Source: an uncultured Erythrobacter sp. (GTDB taxonomy: Bacteria > Pseudomonadota > Alphaproteobacteria > Sphingomonadales > Sphingomonadaceae). Taken from it: a DNA stretch of 64,000 nt. Below, piece after piece: positions 26,574 through 35,549 of this stretch. The stretch lies in NCBI GenBank assembly GCA_947498065.1, contig CANMIS010000005.1, positions 62,001 through 126,000 on the forward strand, in the 5' to 3' direction. The stretch's first letter is position 1, and the number at the start of each line of letters is the position of its first letter. The position numbers and the translations under genes were made by a program. Below the pieces are notes generated by a model, which saw only the letters and a program-made list of their open reading frames with translations, was not told the DNA's origin and did no database searches.

Positions 26574-26589
26574 TTGACAAGGTTGTCAA
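26574..26589. promoter_or_regulatory. Perfect LacI-type operator upstream of the TonB-dependent receptor
   Basis: TTGACAAGGTTGTCAA is identical in all 16 positions to the site at 9207. A further TTGACAA half-site lies at 26561-26567. The operator is 70 bp before the receptor start and overlaps the -35 box of the promoter proposed at 26574-26602. Confidence 0.75.
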
Positions 26590-26602
26590 TTTGGGATTGA
26601 AT
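26574..26602 (+). promoter_or_regulatory. Candidate sigma-70 promoter of the TonB receptor gene
   Basis: The -35 box TTGACA (26574-26579) is perfect and lies inside the operator. After 17 bp comes TTGAAT (26597-26602), which matches TATAAT in four of six positions. The overlap explains how repressor binding would shut transcription. Confidence 0.45.
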
Positions 26603-26659
26603 TAGGGAATAAGTTAGGGTGACCTCCGTATAGTGGAGGCTCTTAGGGGAGGAAAATCA

Positions 26660-29600
26660 GTGAAACAGTTTAGCGCTCGCGCCGCAGGTGGCGCCGTGTC
26701 CAAAACACTCATGGCGGGTGTTTCGTCCTTGGGGCTGCTGGCGGCTGCGCCGGCAATGGCTCAGGATGAAGCTGCGCAAGAGGAGGCTCCGCAAGAAGGA
26801 GCTGAAGCGGCCAGCGAAGACGATGGTCTTATCATCGTAACCGGCATCCGCGCCTCGCTCGAAAGCGCGCAAGGGATCAAGCGCAACGCGGATACCTTTG
26901 TTGATGTGATTACCTCTTCCGATATTGGTGCACTGCCGGATCGCTCCGTTTCAGAAGCGCTCCAACGTGTTCCTGGTGTTAGTGTTCTTCGCTTTGCTGG
27001 TCCTAACGATCCTGATCACTTTGCGGTTGAGGGCAGCGGCGTTGTTATTCGCGGCCTCCCGTTTGTGCGTTCGGAGCTGAATGGGCGCGATGCGCTTGGT
27101 GCGAGCTCCAGCGGTGTGCTTGGTTTCGAAGATGTTTCACCAGAACTGCTCGGCAGCGTTGTTGTCTTCAAGAACTCGTCTGCTGACCTGATTGAAGGCG
27201 GCGCAGCGGGTACGATTGACCTGCGCACGCGCCTCCCATTCGATAAGGGCGGTCAGGTGATTGCGCTGAGCGTTGAAGGTCAGCTGACTGACCTCGCTGA
27301 TGAGGTGACGCCCGGTGCTTCGTTCCTTTATTCCAACACTTGGGATGTAGGTGGCGGCACCTTTGGTCTGCTTGGTAACATCTCCTACAATCGCCTAAAG
27401 ACACGCGGCGATGGCACGGGGCTTGCTGACTTCCGTGACAACGATCCGGGTGGCAACCTCGGTGACCCATCGGACGATTCCAATTTCATCACCGATGCTG
27501 CTGGAAATCCGCTTTACATTCCAGCTGGCGGCAGTGTTCGCACACAGCAATTTGATCGCGAACGCCTGTCGATTGCGGCGGCCGCTCAATATGAGAGCGA
27601 AGACGGCCGCTGGCTCGCCACTGCTCAGTTCTTCCGTTCTGACTCCGAGCTAGTTTGGGGTGAGAATGTGATTGAGACGGCCGCGGATGGTGCGGCGCGT
27701 AGCCGCCCAGGTCTCGACCGTTCGGATTTCACATTTGATGATGATGGCGTCTTCACCAGCGGCACGATCACCGACAACTCACAATGGCGCGGTCCAAATG
27801 GTGCGGCGTCAATCCTCTCGCCAACTGGCGGTCAACAACTCAACCTGTTCCGTGAGCGGTCCGAGGAAGACACAACGACCGACTATGGTTTCAATCTGAA
27901 ATTTTCAGCGACCGACAGTTTGCGTTTCAATTTTGATGCGCAATACATCGATTCAACGTCTGACGTCTTCGATGTGACGGTCCACAATAGCTTTTTCTCG
28001 CCGGTCAGCATTGATCGTGATCGAGGTGGAGTTCCCTTTGTGGGCTTCGAGCCATCTCAGAACTTTATTCGTTCGGCGATGGATCACACGACCCAGAACG
28101 ACGCAGAAGCATTGGCGTTTCGCGGCGATGTTGAATATGACTTCTCTGGTGATGGTTGGTTGAAATCGGTGCGTGCTGGTGCGCGCTATTCCGATGAAGA
28201 AGTCGTCATCCGCGAATCCGATTTCAACTGGGGTAACATCTCAGAGGTTTGGACCGGTCAGTCTCCTCAAGGTCTGCCAGACACCCCACTGATTCTGCCA
28301 AATGGCAACCAAAACCCTGCTCTTGAAGCAATCGTTGCTCCGCTTTTTGGAACCTTTGCGTTCCCTAATTATCAGCGCGGTATCGGTGTTGGATTTACTG
28401 GCACGGTGCCAAGTTATGTCGGCCCTGCTGCGGCTGACTTCCAGGGCTTCCAAGACACCTTCAATTCGATAATTGATACCGCATACGGTGTTGGTTCTAA
28501 CAGCCCATCAGGTTGGCGTCCGCTCTCCTCGCGCGGTGGCGTGATCGCTGGAACACCGTTCCTTCCGAGCGAGATTGGTTCGGTTACGCGCGAGAGCATC
28601 GCCGCCTACGTCCGTCTTGATTTTGGGTCTGACAACTTCCTTGGCGGCGAGCTGACCGGCAATGTGGGTCTCCGCTATGTTCGGACTGATCGCTCGGTTG
28701 ACACGACCACAACGGTCGACAGCTTCAATGATCTGTTCCCGAACATTATCCCGGGCGATCCCACCACCGACCAATGTGATCCAGCCTTCCCGGGCGCATC
28801 GGATCCGACATTCTCCATTCCTGCGGCCTGTGCCAATCGTGATCAGCTGATTGCTCAATTTGGCGATGGCCAGATTATTCAAGAACGGGTCGATGTCAGC
28901 TATGATGAGTTTCTGCCAAGCTTGAACCTCAAGCTAGAGTTTGATGGCGGACACCTGTTCCGGTTCGCTGCTTCGCGAACGATGACTCGGCCTGGCGTCA
29001 CTCAGCTCAACGAACGAGTGAGGGTGCAAGTTCTCCCGGATACCTCTGCGGGTGCGGGACAGCCCAATACCTTCGGTGGCTTTAGCTCAAATGCGACAGG
29101 TAACGCGTCATTGACGCCGCAATTGTCGACAAACCTTGACCTATCGTGGGAATGGTATTTTGGACGCAGCAGTTCGCTGACGCTCACAGGTTTCTACAAA
29201 GAAATCGATGATTTCATCGCCTTCTCTCCAGTGGAAATTCCGGCTCAGATCGATGGTCTGACGCTGCTTCGCAACACCGAAGTAAACGTTGAGGAGAATG
29301 CGTCAGTTAAGGGTGTGGAAGTTGCGTATCAGCAATTCTTCGACTTCCTTCCAGGTGCGCTCAGCGGTCTCGGGCTGCAAGCAACCTACACTTACATCGA
29401 TGCTGAAGGCGTCGCCAACCAGCTCGATCCAAACCTGAACAGCGATGATCCGCCAACGGCGCGATTTGCTATTGATGCTGATGTCTTCCCGCGGATTTCG
29501 GAGCACAACTTCAATATCATCGGTCTTTACGAAAAGGGCGGTGTGCAGGCGCGTGTTGCGTACAACTGGCGCAGTGACTTCCAACTGACACCGCGCGATG

Positions 29601-29824
29601 TGATCTTCCCGTTTGCGTCGATCTATCAGCAGTCAACCGGTCAGCTTGATGCGTCGATTTTCTACGACATCAACGAGAACCTGAAGATTGGTGTTCAAGG
29701 CGTTAACTTGCTTGATGACATCACGGTCACCGAGCAAACGATCAACGACGCTGGACTGCGCGCACCGCGCAACTTCTTCCGCAATGACACGCGCTACAGC
29801 TTCATATTGCGGCTTAATTACTGA
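26660..29824 (+). CDS. TonB-dependent receptor
   Basis: Outer-membrane energised importer (1054 aa). The GTG at 26660 is chosen because GGGGAGG lies 7 bp upstream and the resulting N-terminus is a signal peptide ending in AAAPAMAQDE; an in-frame ATG at 26633 lies before the ribosome site. The plug domain shows IIVTGIRASLESAQGIKRNA, DALPDRSV-like GALPDRSVSEALQRVPGVSV, and EGSGVVIRGLPFVRSELNGR. The beta barrel ends with the typical aromatic C-terminus, DTRYSFILRLNY. GIRASLE followed by the long barrel is common in sphingomonad and Caulobacter receptors for oligosaccharides. The operator upstream ties its expression to the glucan genes. Confidence 0.92.
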   Translation: MKQFSARAAGGAVSKTLMAGVSSLGLLAAAPAMAQDEAAQEEAPQEGAEAASEDDGLIIVTGIRASLESAQGIKRNADTFVDVITSSDIGALPDRSVSEALQRVPGVSVLRFAGPNDPDHFAVEGSGVVIRGLPFVRSELNGRDALGASSSGVLGFEDVSPELLGSVVVFKNSSADLIEGGAAGTIDLRTRLPFDKGGQVIALSVEGQLTDLADEVTPGASFLYSNTWDVGGGTFGLLGNISYNRLKTRGDGTGLADFRDNDPGGNLGDPSDDSNFITDAAGNPLYIPAGGSVRTQQFDRERLSIAAAAQYESEDGRWLATAQFFRSDSELVWGENVIETAADGAARSRPGLDRSDFTFDDDGVFTSGTITDNSQWRGPNGAASILSPTGGQQLNLFRERSEEDTTTDYGFNLKFSATDSLRFNFDAQYIDSTSDVFDVTVHNSFFSPVSIDRDRGGVPFVGFEPSQNFIRSAMDHTTQNDAEALAFRGDVEYDFSGDGWLKSVRAGARYSDEEVVIRESDFNWGNISEVWTGQSPQGLPDTPLILPNGNQNPALEAIVAPLFGTFAFPNYQRGIGVGFTGTVPSYVGPAAADFQGFQDTFNSIIDTAYGVGSNSPSGWRPLSSRGGVIAGTPFLPSEIGSVTRESIAAYVRLDFGSDNFLGGELTGNVGLRYVRTDRSVDTTTTVDSFNDLFPNIIPGDPTTDQCDPAFPGASDPTFSIPAACANRDQLIAQFGDGQIIQERVDVSYDEFLPSLNLKLEFDGGHLFRFAASRTMTRPGVTQLNERVRVQVLPDTSAGAGQPNTFGGFSSNATGNASLTPQLSTNLDLSWEWYFGRSSSLTLTGFYKEIDDFIAFSPVEIPAQIDGLTLLRNTEVNVEENASVKGVEVAYQQFFDFLPGALSGLGLQATYTYIDAEGVANQLDPNLNSDDPPTARFAIDADVFPRISEHNFNIIGLYEKGGVQARVAYNWRSDFQLTPRDVIFPFASIYQQSTGQLDASIFYDINENLKIGVQGVNLLDDITVTEQTINDAGLRAPRNFFRNDTRYSFILRLNY

Positions 29825-29857
29825 ACGGAGGCGCAAGCTTCTTAGTAGGATCTCCCG

Positions 29858-29890
29858 AGACCCCCGGATGGCCATGCTGTCCGGGGGTCT
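29858..29890 (+). terminator. Intrinsic terminator after the TonB receptor gene
   Basis: AGACCCCCGGA (29858-29868) and TCCGGGGGTCT (29880-29890) form an 11-bp perfect stem with an 11-nt loop, followed by a short T-rich stretch (TTGGGTTT). It lies 33 bp after the receptor stop and separates it from the SSS transporter gene. Confidence 0.8.
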
Positions 29891-29962
29891 TTGGGTTTAG
29901 GTGATGGATATGGTCCCAAAAACACGGCATGGACGCCTTGGGATCAATGGGGAGACATTTTC

Positions 29963-31546
29963 GTGACGCTTGAGACGATCGATATTGTGATCATTATTGG
30001 GTATGCGGTGGCATTGCTGGGGATCGCCTTGGCGGTGAGCCGCGAGCCTAAGGGGCGCGATAAGAACACTGAGGATTACTTTTTGGCCGGCCGCGCTTTG
30101 CCGTGGTGGGCGATTGGTGCCTCGCTGATTGCCTCGAATATTTCAGCCGAACAGATCATCGGGCAGTCGGGCCAAGGCTTTGCCGTGGGCATGGCGATCG
30201 CGGCCTACGAATGGCAGGCGGCTCTGGTCCTGATCATCGTTGCAAAGTACTTCCTGCCGATCTTTTTGAAGCGGCGCATTTATACGATGCCGCAGTTCCT
30301 CGAGCAGCGCTATGGCAGCGGCGTAAAGACGCTGATGAGCGTGTTCTGGGTCGCGTTGTATACGGCGGTCAACCTCACCACCGTGCTGTGGCTGGGCGGC
30401 CTTGCGGTGGAAAGCCTGACCGGTTGGGGCGTGCTGACGTCTATGGCGGCGCTGGCGGCGTTTGCCGCGCTCTATTCGCTCTATGGCGGGCTTAAGGCGG
30501 TGGCGCTCACGGACATTATTCAGGTGGTGATCCTGATCCTGGGCGGCTTTGCGATCACCTGGTTTGCGCTTGATGCGCTACCAGCGGACGGCGCGCTGGG
30601 CGGGCTGAGCTATCTCGCAGGCGAGATGCCGGGCCACTTTGAGATGATCCTCGATAATGATCATCCGGCTTACAACGATCTTCCCGGTATCTGGACGCTG
30701 CTGGGCGGGCTATGGGTGCTGCACTTCAGCTATTGGGGCTTTAACCAGTACATCATCCAACGTGCGCTTGGCGCAGAAAGCCTGGGCGAGGCGCAAAAGG
30801 GCTTAGCCTTTGCTGCGTTTCTGAAGCTGGTTGTGCCGTTTATCGTGGTGATCCCGGGCATTGCGGCGGTCATTCTGGCTCAGCAAGGCGCGCTTGATGG
30901 CGCGGCTCTGGCTGAGCGCTCAGACCGGACTTACGGCGAGCTTATGGGCTTTGCGCCCGCTGGCCTGCGCGGCCTCGTGTTTGCAGCATTGATCGCGGCG
31001 GTGGTGAGCTCGCTTGCCTCGATGATGAACTCGATCTCGACCATCTTCACGATGGACCTCTATCGCAGCGTGAAGCCCGATGAGACCGAGCAGCATTATG
31101 TGACCGTTGGCCGCGTCGCAGCCTTCACCGCAATGGCGCTGGCGCTGGTTCTGGCCCGGCCGTTCCTGGGCGGGTTCGAAAGCGCGTTCCAGACGGTTCA
31201 GGAATACACCGGCTATATCGCGCCGGGTGTGGTGATCGTGTTCCTGCTCGGCTTCTTCGACAAACGGGCCAATGCGGCCGGCGCCTTTACCGCGCTGATC
31301 GGATCGGTTGCGCTGAACATCATTGTCAATGCGGCGCTGCCTGACCTGCCGTTTGTGGTGCGGATCTGGATCGTGTTCCTGGTTGGCTTGGTTGCAGCAG
31401 CCATCGTCTCACGCATGACGGCGGCGCCTGATGAGGAGCAGACGGTCAAGCTGGGCGACATCGCCTTTGCCACCAGCGCGCTGTTCAACACGCTCGCAAC
31501 AATCACCATCGCCATCCTCATCGGCCTCTACGCATACCTCTGGTAG
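29963..31546 (+). CDS. Sodium:solute symporter (SSS family), probable sugar transporter
   Basis: Inner-membrane sodium-coupled transporter (527 aa from the chosen start; about 13-14 helices). The GTG at 29963 follows GGGGAGA and starts directly before the first helix (VTLETIDIVIIIGYAVALLG). A TTG 24 codons upstream directly abuts the terminator stem and is rejected. Family features are NTEDYFLAGRALPWWAIGASLIASNISAEQ in the first sodium-site region and SSLASMMNSISTIFTMDLYR in helix 8, the SGLT-type signature with sodium-coordinating Ser residues. Its place after the receptor suggests uptake of a hexose from the same substrate. It has its own start region after the terminator. Confidence 0.85.
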   Translation: MTLETIDIVIIIGYAVALLGIALAVSREPKGRDKNTEDYFLAGRALPWWAIGASLIASNISAEQIIGQSGQGFAVGMAIAAYEWQAALVLIIVAKYFLPIFLKRRIYTMPQFLEQRYGSGVKTLMSVFWVALYTAVNLTTVLWLGGLAVESLTGWGVLTSMAALAAFAALYSLYGGLKAVALTDIIQVVILILGGFAITWFALDALPADGALGGLSYLAGEMPGHFEMILDNDHPAYNDLPGIWTLLGGLWVLHFSYWGFNQYIIQRALGAESLGEAQKGLAFAAFLKLVVPFIVVIPGIAAVILAQQGALDGAALAERSDRTYGELMGFAPAGLRGLVFAALIAAVVSSLASMMNSISTIFTMDLYRSVKPDETEQHYVTVGRVAAFTAMALALVLARPFLGGFESAFQTVQEYTGYIAPGVVIVFLLGFFDKRANAAGAFTALIGSVALNIIVNAALPDLPFVVRIWIVFLVGLVAAAIVSRMTAAPDEEQTVKLGDIAFATSALFNTLATITIAILIGLYAYLW

Positions 31547-31677
31547 GGGAGCTTACATTCGGAGCTTGCGCTCTTCCGGGCAAAATAAATCGCTCGGTTG
31601 CCGCAACGTCACCCCTTTTCAGTCCCTCGCAGTGATGCCACTGTCACTTGCGTGGGACCGATCAGGAGTGAGAGAGC

Positions 31678-32874
31678 ATGAATCTGGAGTTTAGCCCCGA
31701 AGAGCTGGCATTTCGCGAAGAAGTGCGCGCCTTCATCGAAGAGAATTATCCCAAGCACGTCTCGCCGGACGGCCTGCGTGATGACCTTGATCCAGAGGAC
31801 ATGGTCGCTTGGCACAAAATCCTCGGTGAAAAGGGTTGGTCTGTACCGGCTTGGCCAACCGAATATGGCGGCACCGGTTGGACCCCGACGCAGCGTTACA
31901 TCTGGTCGGAAGAGAACGCGCGGGTGAATGCGATCATGCCGCTGCCGTTTGGTGTCTCGATGGTTGGCCCCGTGATCTACTCCTTTGGCAATGACGAACA
32001 AAAGGCTCAGCACCTGCCCGGCATTCGCAGCGGCGATGTGTGGTGGTGTCAAGGCTATTCAGAGCCTGGCGCTGGTTCGGACCTTGCCTCGCTCAAGACC
32101 ACCGCTGTGCGCGATGGCGATCACTATGTTATCAACGGCCAGAAAACCTGGACGACCCTGGCTCAGCATGCTGATTGGGGCTTCTTCCTGTGCCGCACCG
32201 ATCCGGATGCCGCCAAGCCGCAGCAAGGCATCAGCTTCATTCTGGTCGACATGAAATCGCCGGGCATCGAAGTGCGCCCGATCAAGCTGATCGATGGCGG
32301 ATATGAGGTCAATGAAACCTGGCTCACAGACGTCCGTGTGCCGATCGAAAACCTCGTCGGGCAAGAGAACATGGGCTGGACCTATGCCAAATTCCTGCTC
32401 GCGCATGAGCGCAGCGGAATTGCCGGTGTTGCCCGCTCCAAACGCGGGGTTGAGCAGCTGCGGGATATTGCCAAGTCAGAGCAGATGGACGGCGCGCCGC
32501 TGATGAGCGATTTCGATTTCGCGCGCAAAGTTAGCCAGCTGGAGATTGACCTTTCTGCGCTGGAAATCACCGAGCTGCGCACGCTGGCCGGTGAACAGGC
32601 GGGGAAGGGCCCGGGTCCGGAAAGCTCGATCCTTAAGATCAAGGGCACCGAGATCCAGCAGCGTCTGACCGAACTCACCCTCGAGGCGGTCGGGCATTAT
32701 GGCACCCCGTTCTATCCGAGCGTTTCCGATGCAGGGTCTAACGAATATCCGGTTGGTCCCGCCTATGCGGAGCATTCCGCTGCGAGCTATTTCAATATGC
32801 GCAAAACCTCGATCTACGGGGGATCGAACGAGATCCAGCGCAACATTATCACCAAGATGATCCTGGGCCTTTAA
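31678..32874 (+). CDS. Acyl-CoA dehydrogenase, large subunit of a heteromeric pair
   Basis: FAD-dependent acyl-CoA dehydrogenase (398 aa) for beta-oxidation-type desaturation of a CoA ester. Motifs are GYSEPGAGSDLASLKT, NGQKTWTTLAQHAD and KTSIYGGSNEIQRNIITKMI at the C-terminus. The order and the neighbouring shorter homologue resemble PimC/PimD-like pairs, where unequal subunits form one enzyme on dicarboxylic or ring-derived CoA esters. The start follows a GAGTGAGAG ribosome site. A separate promoter is likely since 131 bp separate it from the SSS gene. The substrate is not determined by sequence. Confidence 0.88.
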   Translation: MNLEFSPEELAFREEVRAFIEENYPKHVSPDGLRDDLDPEDMVAWHKILGEKGWSVPAWPTEYGGTGWTPTQRYIWSEENARVNAIMPLPFGVSMVGPVIYSFGNDEQKAQHLPGIRSGDVWWCQGYSEPGAGSDLASLKTTAVRDGDHYVINGQKTWTTLAQHADWGFFLCRTDPDAAKPQQGISFILVDMKSPGIEVRPIKLIDGGYEVNETWLTDVRVPIENLVGQENMGWTYAKFLLAHERSGIAGVARSKRGVEQLRDIAKSEQMDGAPLMSDFDFARKVSQLEIDLSALEITELRTLAGEQAGKGPGPESSILKIKGTEIQQRLTELTLEAVGHYGTPFYPSVSDAGSNEYPVGPAYAEHSAASYFNMRKTSIYGGSNEIQRNIITKMILGL

Positions 32875-32901
32875 GGGCTCAGGATACGCGGGAGACACTA
32901 C

Positions 32902-34038
32902 GTGGATTTCAACTTCACTGAAGAACAAGACATGGTGCGTGACAGCCTGACCCGGCTGGTGCGTGAAAACTATGCGTGGGAAGCGCGCATGCAGGCGATC
33001 AATAGCGAAAGCGGTTGGCAGCCTGCTATCTGGGCGCAGCTGGCTGAGCTGGGCCTGCTCGGTATGCCATTTTCTGAGGCCGATGGCGGCTTTGGCGGCG
33101 GCGCGGTCGATGCGATGATCGTGATGGAGGAATTCGGCAAAGGCCTGGTGGTGGAGCCGTTTGTTCCAACCGTGGTGTGCGCGGGCGGGTTCCTGAAGCA
33201 CGCGGGCACGGATGCGCAAAAGGAAGAGCATATTGGCGGGATCGTCGATGGCAGCCGCATCTTCGCCTTTGCCTATGCAGAGCCGCGCGGGCGCTATGAT
33301 TATGCGAACCTAGAGACGACGGCGAAGAAGGACGGCTCTGGCTATGTCCTCAACGGCCACAAGGCGGTCGTGATCGGCGCGCCTTGGGCGACCCATCTTG
33401 TCGTCACAGCGCGCACTTCAGGCGAGCGGACAGACCGTGAGGGCGTGTCCGTCTTTGTAATCGACAAGAACGCGGCAGGCGTGGTTACGCGCGACTATGC
33501 CACCGTTGATGGCCGCCGCGCATCCGAGGTGTTCTTTGAGAACGCCAGCATTCCAGCCGAGGCTTTGATTGGCGAAGAAGGAAATGGCCTGAAGCTGATC
33601 GAACTCGTCACTGACGAGGCGATTGCTGCACAGTCCGCAGAGATATGCGGCGCGATGAAAGTCGCGCACACCATGACGGTCGATTACTCGCGGGAGCGCA
33701 AGCAATTCGGCGTGCCAATCGGATCGTTCCAAGTGCTGCAACACCGCATGGTCGACATGTATACAGAGTATGAGCAAGCCGTCTCTATGACGTATCTCGC
33801 GACCCTTAATCTCGATGCCGATGAGCGTGAGCGCAAGCTCGCCGTATCAGCGGCCAAGGTGCGGATCGGCCAAGCGGCCCATCATATCGGCCAAGAAGCG
33901 ATCCAGATCCACGGCGGCAATGGTATGACCGATGAATATGCGATCGGGCATTATTTCAAGCGCTTGACGACTTTTGACAGTGAATTTGGCAATGTCGATC
34001 ATCATATGAAGCGGCATATCGCGCTGGCGAACGCGTAA
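32902..34038 (+). CDS. Acyl-CoA dehydrogenase, small subunit of a heteromeric pair
   Basis: Second acyl-CoA dehydrogenase (378 aa, GTG start), 27 bp after the first and presumably its partner. It keeps FNFTEEQDMVRDSLTRLVRE, GLLGMPFSEADGGFGG, AYAEPRGRYDYANLETTA (a changed version of the usual ExxGSD signature) and the C-terminal IQIHGGNGMTDEYAIGHYFK. The altered FAD/substrate loop and shorter length fit the small subunit of PimC/PimD-like or steroid-type alpha2beta2 dehydrogenases, where active site and cofactor binding are split between chains. The heteromer is inferred from gene pairing. A strong terminator follows directly after the gene. Confidence 0.85.
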   Translation: MDFNFTEEQDMVRDSLTRLVRENYAWEARMQAINSESGWQPAIWAQLAELGLLGMPFSEADGGFGGGAVDAMIVMEEFGKGLVVEPFVPTVVCAGGFLKHAGTDAQKEEHIGGIVDGSRIFAFAYAEPRGRYDYANLETTAKKDGSGYVLNGHKAVVIGAPWATHLVVTARTSGERTDREGVSVFVIDKNAAGVVTRDYATVDGRRASEVFFENASIPAEALIGEEGNGLKLIELVTDEAIAAQSAEICGAMKVAHTMTVDYSRERKQFGVPIGSFQVLQHRMVDMYTEYEQAVSMTYLATLNLDADERERKLAVSAAKVRIGQAAHHIGQEAIQIHGGNGMTDEYAIGHYFKRLTTFDSEFGNVDHHMKRHIALANA

Positions 34039-34060
34039 ACGCGCTGCCACAGCCAACAAA

Positions 34061-34096
34061 AAAGGGGGCTCTACGCAGCAGCGCAGGGCCCCCTTT
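34061..34096. terminator. Bidirectional intrinsic terminator between convergent genes
   Basis: AAAGGGGGC (34061-34069) pairs with GCCCCCTTT (34088-34096). On the plus strand it is followed by TCGTTTGTTTT; on the minus strand the stem runs into six Ts. It serves the acyl-CoA dehydrogenase pair from the left and the DUF1501 gene from the right. Confidence 0.85.
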
Positions 34097-34117
34097 CTCG
34101 TTTGTTTTGGGCTTGGC

Positions 34118-35539
34118 CTAGCCCATAAAGCCGAGGTCAGGCTGAGCAAACCGGCCAATGTTCGGCGCGATTGACGGCAGCTCTGAATTGTCGACGCCAA
34201 ACCAGCGCGCCAGGGTCGACGAATATTCGTCAACCGAGACGGTCGGCAGCAGGCGGCCGCGGCCTACCTGATCGTCGCTTTCAACAGAGACCTGAGGTGC
34301 GGTGCCATAGAAGCGTCCGCCATTGACCCCGCCGCCAACGATAAAGTGGTGGCTACCCCAACCGTGGTCTGAACCATCGCCATTGGAGGCGAAGGTCCGG
34401 CCAAAGTCGGATGCAGTGAACGCGGTCACTTGATCCTCAATGCCGAGATCGACTGTGGCTTGATAAAATGCATCAAGCGCGAAATCGACTTGGCCCAGTA
34501 GAGCTTCATGACTGCCAATGAGACCGTCGTGATGGTCGAACCCGCCCATGCCAACCATGAACACCTGCCGAGTGACACCCAGCCTGTTGCGAGCAGCGAT
34601 CAGTCGGGCGACGACCGACAATTGCGCTGCGAGACGATTACCCTGACCAAAGTCGGTGGTGACCGTGGTGTTTTCCAGCGCATCCGCGATGAAGCCGCCA
34701 TATTCAATCGAGCGCGCGTTCACCATGGAATAGTCCGCTTCAAGGACATTGCCATTGCTGCTTTTCAGGATGCTGTCCAACGCAGCCGACGCCGATTGCG
34801 AACGGTACACCCGGCCGCGTTCAAGCCCGCGGAACTGGGTCGCCCCATTGGTCCCAATCTTATATGGGACCGCATCTTCGCCCGTCATAAACACGGCATT
34901 TCCGGTGGCATTGATCAGCGTGAACATGGAGTTGGTGTTGCTCGACTGAGCAAGGTCACCCATTTTCCCGCCCCAGCCAGAGGTCGACCCCTCAGGCTGC
35001 GAACTTTGCCAGGTCGATTGCTGGTCATTGTGCGAGAACAGCTTTGCCGGACGCGGGAATTGCGAACTGTTGCCTTCAAACTGCGCCTTGGTTAGCGGAA
35101 CGACCAGCGGGCCGACGTTGAGCAATGGCGCCATCGCGCCTTGATCAAAGCGGGCCTTGAGGCGCGGCATAGACGGCGCCAGCGCATATTGAATGTCGTC
35201 CGTCAGCGTTTGATTGTTTGCCGGGTTGAGGACTGTCTGAGCCAAACTACCGCGCGCCAGAGCAATCCCGCCGCCTTCATCTCCTTGACCGCCTCTAATG
35301 GCAGCATAGCGATTATAGTTTGCCTGATCGTAAGGGATCAGGGTGTTGCCATGATCATTGCCGCCATAGAGGAAGACGCAGACAAGCGCTTTGTAACCGC
35401 CGGCGGACGAGAACGCTGCGGCCTCGCCAATTCCAGCAAGCCCAAGTGCGTAGGATGATGCCACACCTGCGCCTGCAAGCTGGCCAGAGCGGCGCATGAA
35501 GGCGCGGCGTGAAAGTTCATTTCCTTTGCCAATATACAT
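34118..35539 (-). CDS. DUF1501 domain protein, Tat-exported
   Basis: Exported protein (473 aa) of the DUF1501 family, whose fold resembles alkaline phosphatase/sulfatase proteins and whose role is not established. A twin-arginine signal SRRAFMRRSGQLAGAGVA is at residues 10-27. The family core is LVCVFLYGGNDHGNTLIPYD, where alkaline-phosphatase-like members carry metal ligands, followed by QVFMVGMGGFDHHDGLIG, TAFTASDFGRTFASNGDGSDHGW and HHFIVGGGVNGG. It starts 10 bp after the DUF1800 gene stop. These two families are co-encoded in many proteobacteria and planctomycetes, so they probably work as a secreted pair. Confidence 0.88.
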   Translation of the reverse strand: MYIGKGNELSRRAFMRRSGQLAGAGVASSYALGLAGIGEAAAFSSAGGYKALVCVFLYGGNDHGNTLIPYDQANYNRYAAIRGGQGDEGGGIALARGSLAQTVLNPANNQTLTDDIQYALAPSMPRLKARFDQGAMAPLLNVGPLVVPLTKAQFEGNSSQFPRPAKLFSHNDQQSTWQSSQPEGSTSGWGGKMGDLAQSSNTNSMFTLINATGNAVFMTGEDAVPYKIGTNGATQFRGLERGRVYRSQSASAALDSILKSSNGNVLEADYSMVNARSIEYGGFIADALENTTVTTDFGQGNRLAAQLSVVARLIAARNRLGVTRQVFMVGMGGFDHHDGLIGSHEALLGQVDFALDAFYQATVDLGIEDQVTAFTASDFGRTFASNGDGSDHGWGSHHFIVGGGVNGGRFYGTAPQVSVESDDQVGRGRLLPTVSVDEYSSTLARWFGVDNSELPSIAPNIGRFAQPDLGFMG

Positions 35540-35549
35540 GATGCTGCCC

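Noticed and set aside
29891..29962. Upstream TTG start for the SSS transporter
   Set aside because: The codon directly abuts the stem of the strong terminator at 29858-29890 and lacks a ribosome site; GTG at 29963 has both position and ribosome site.
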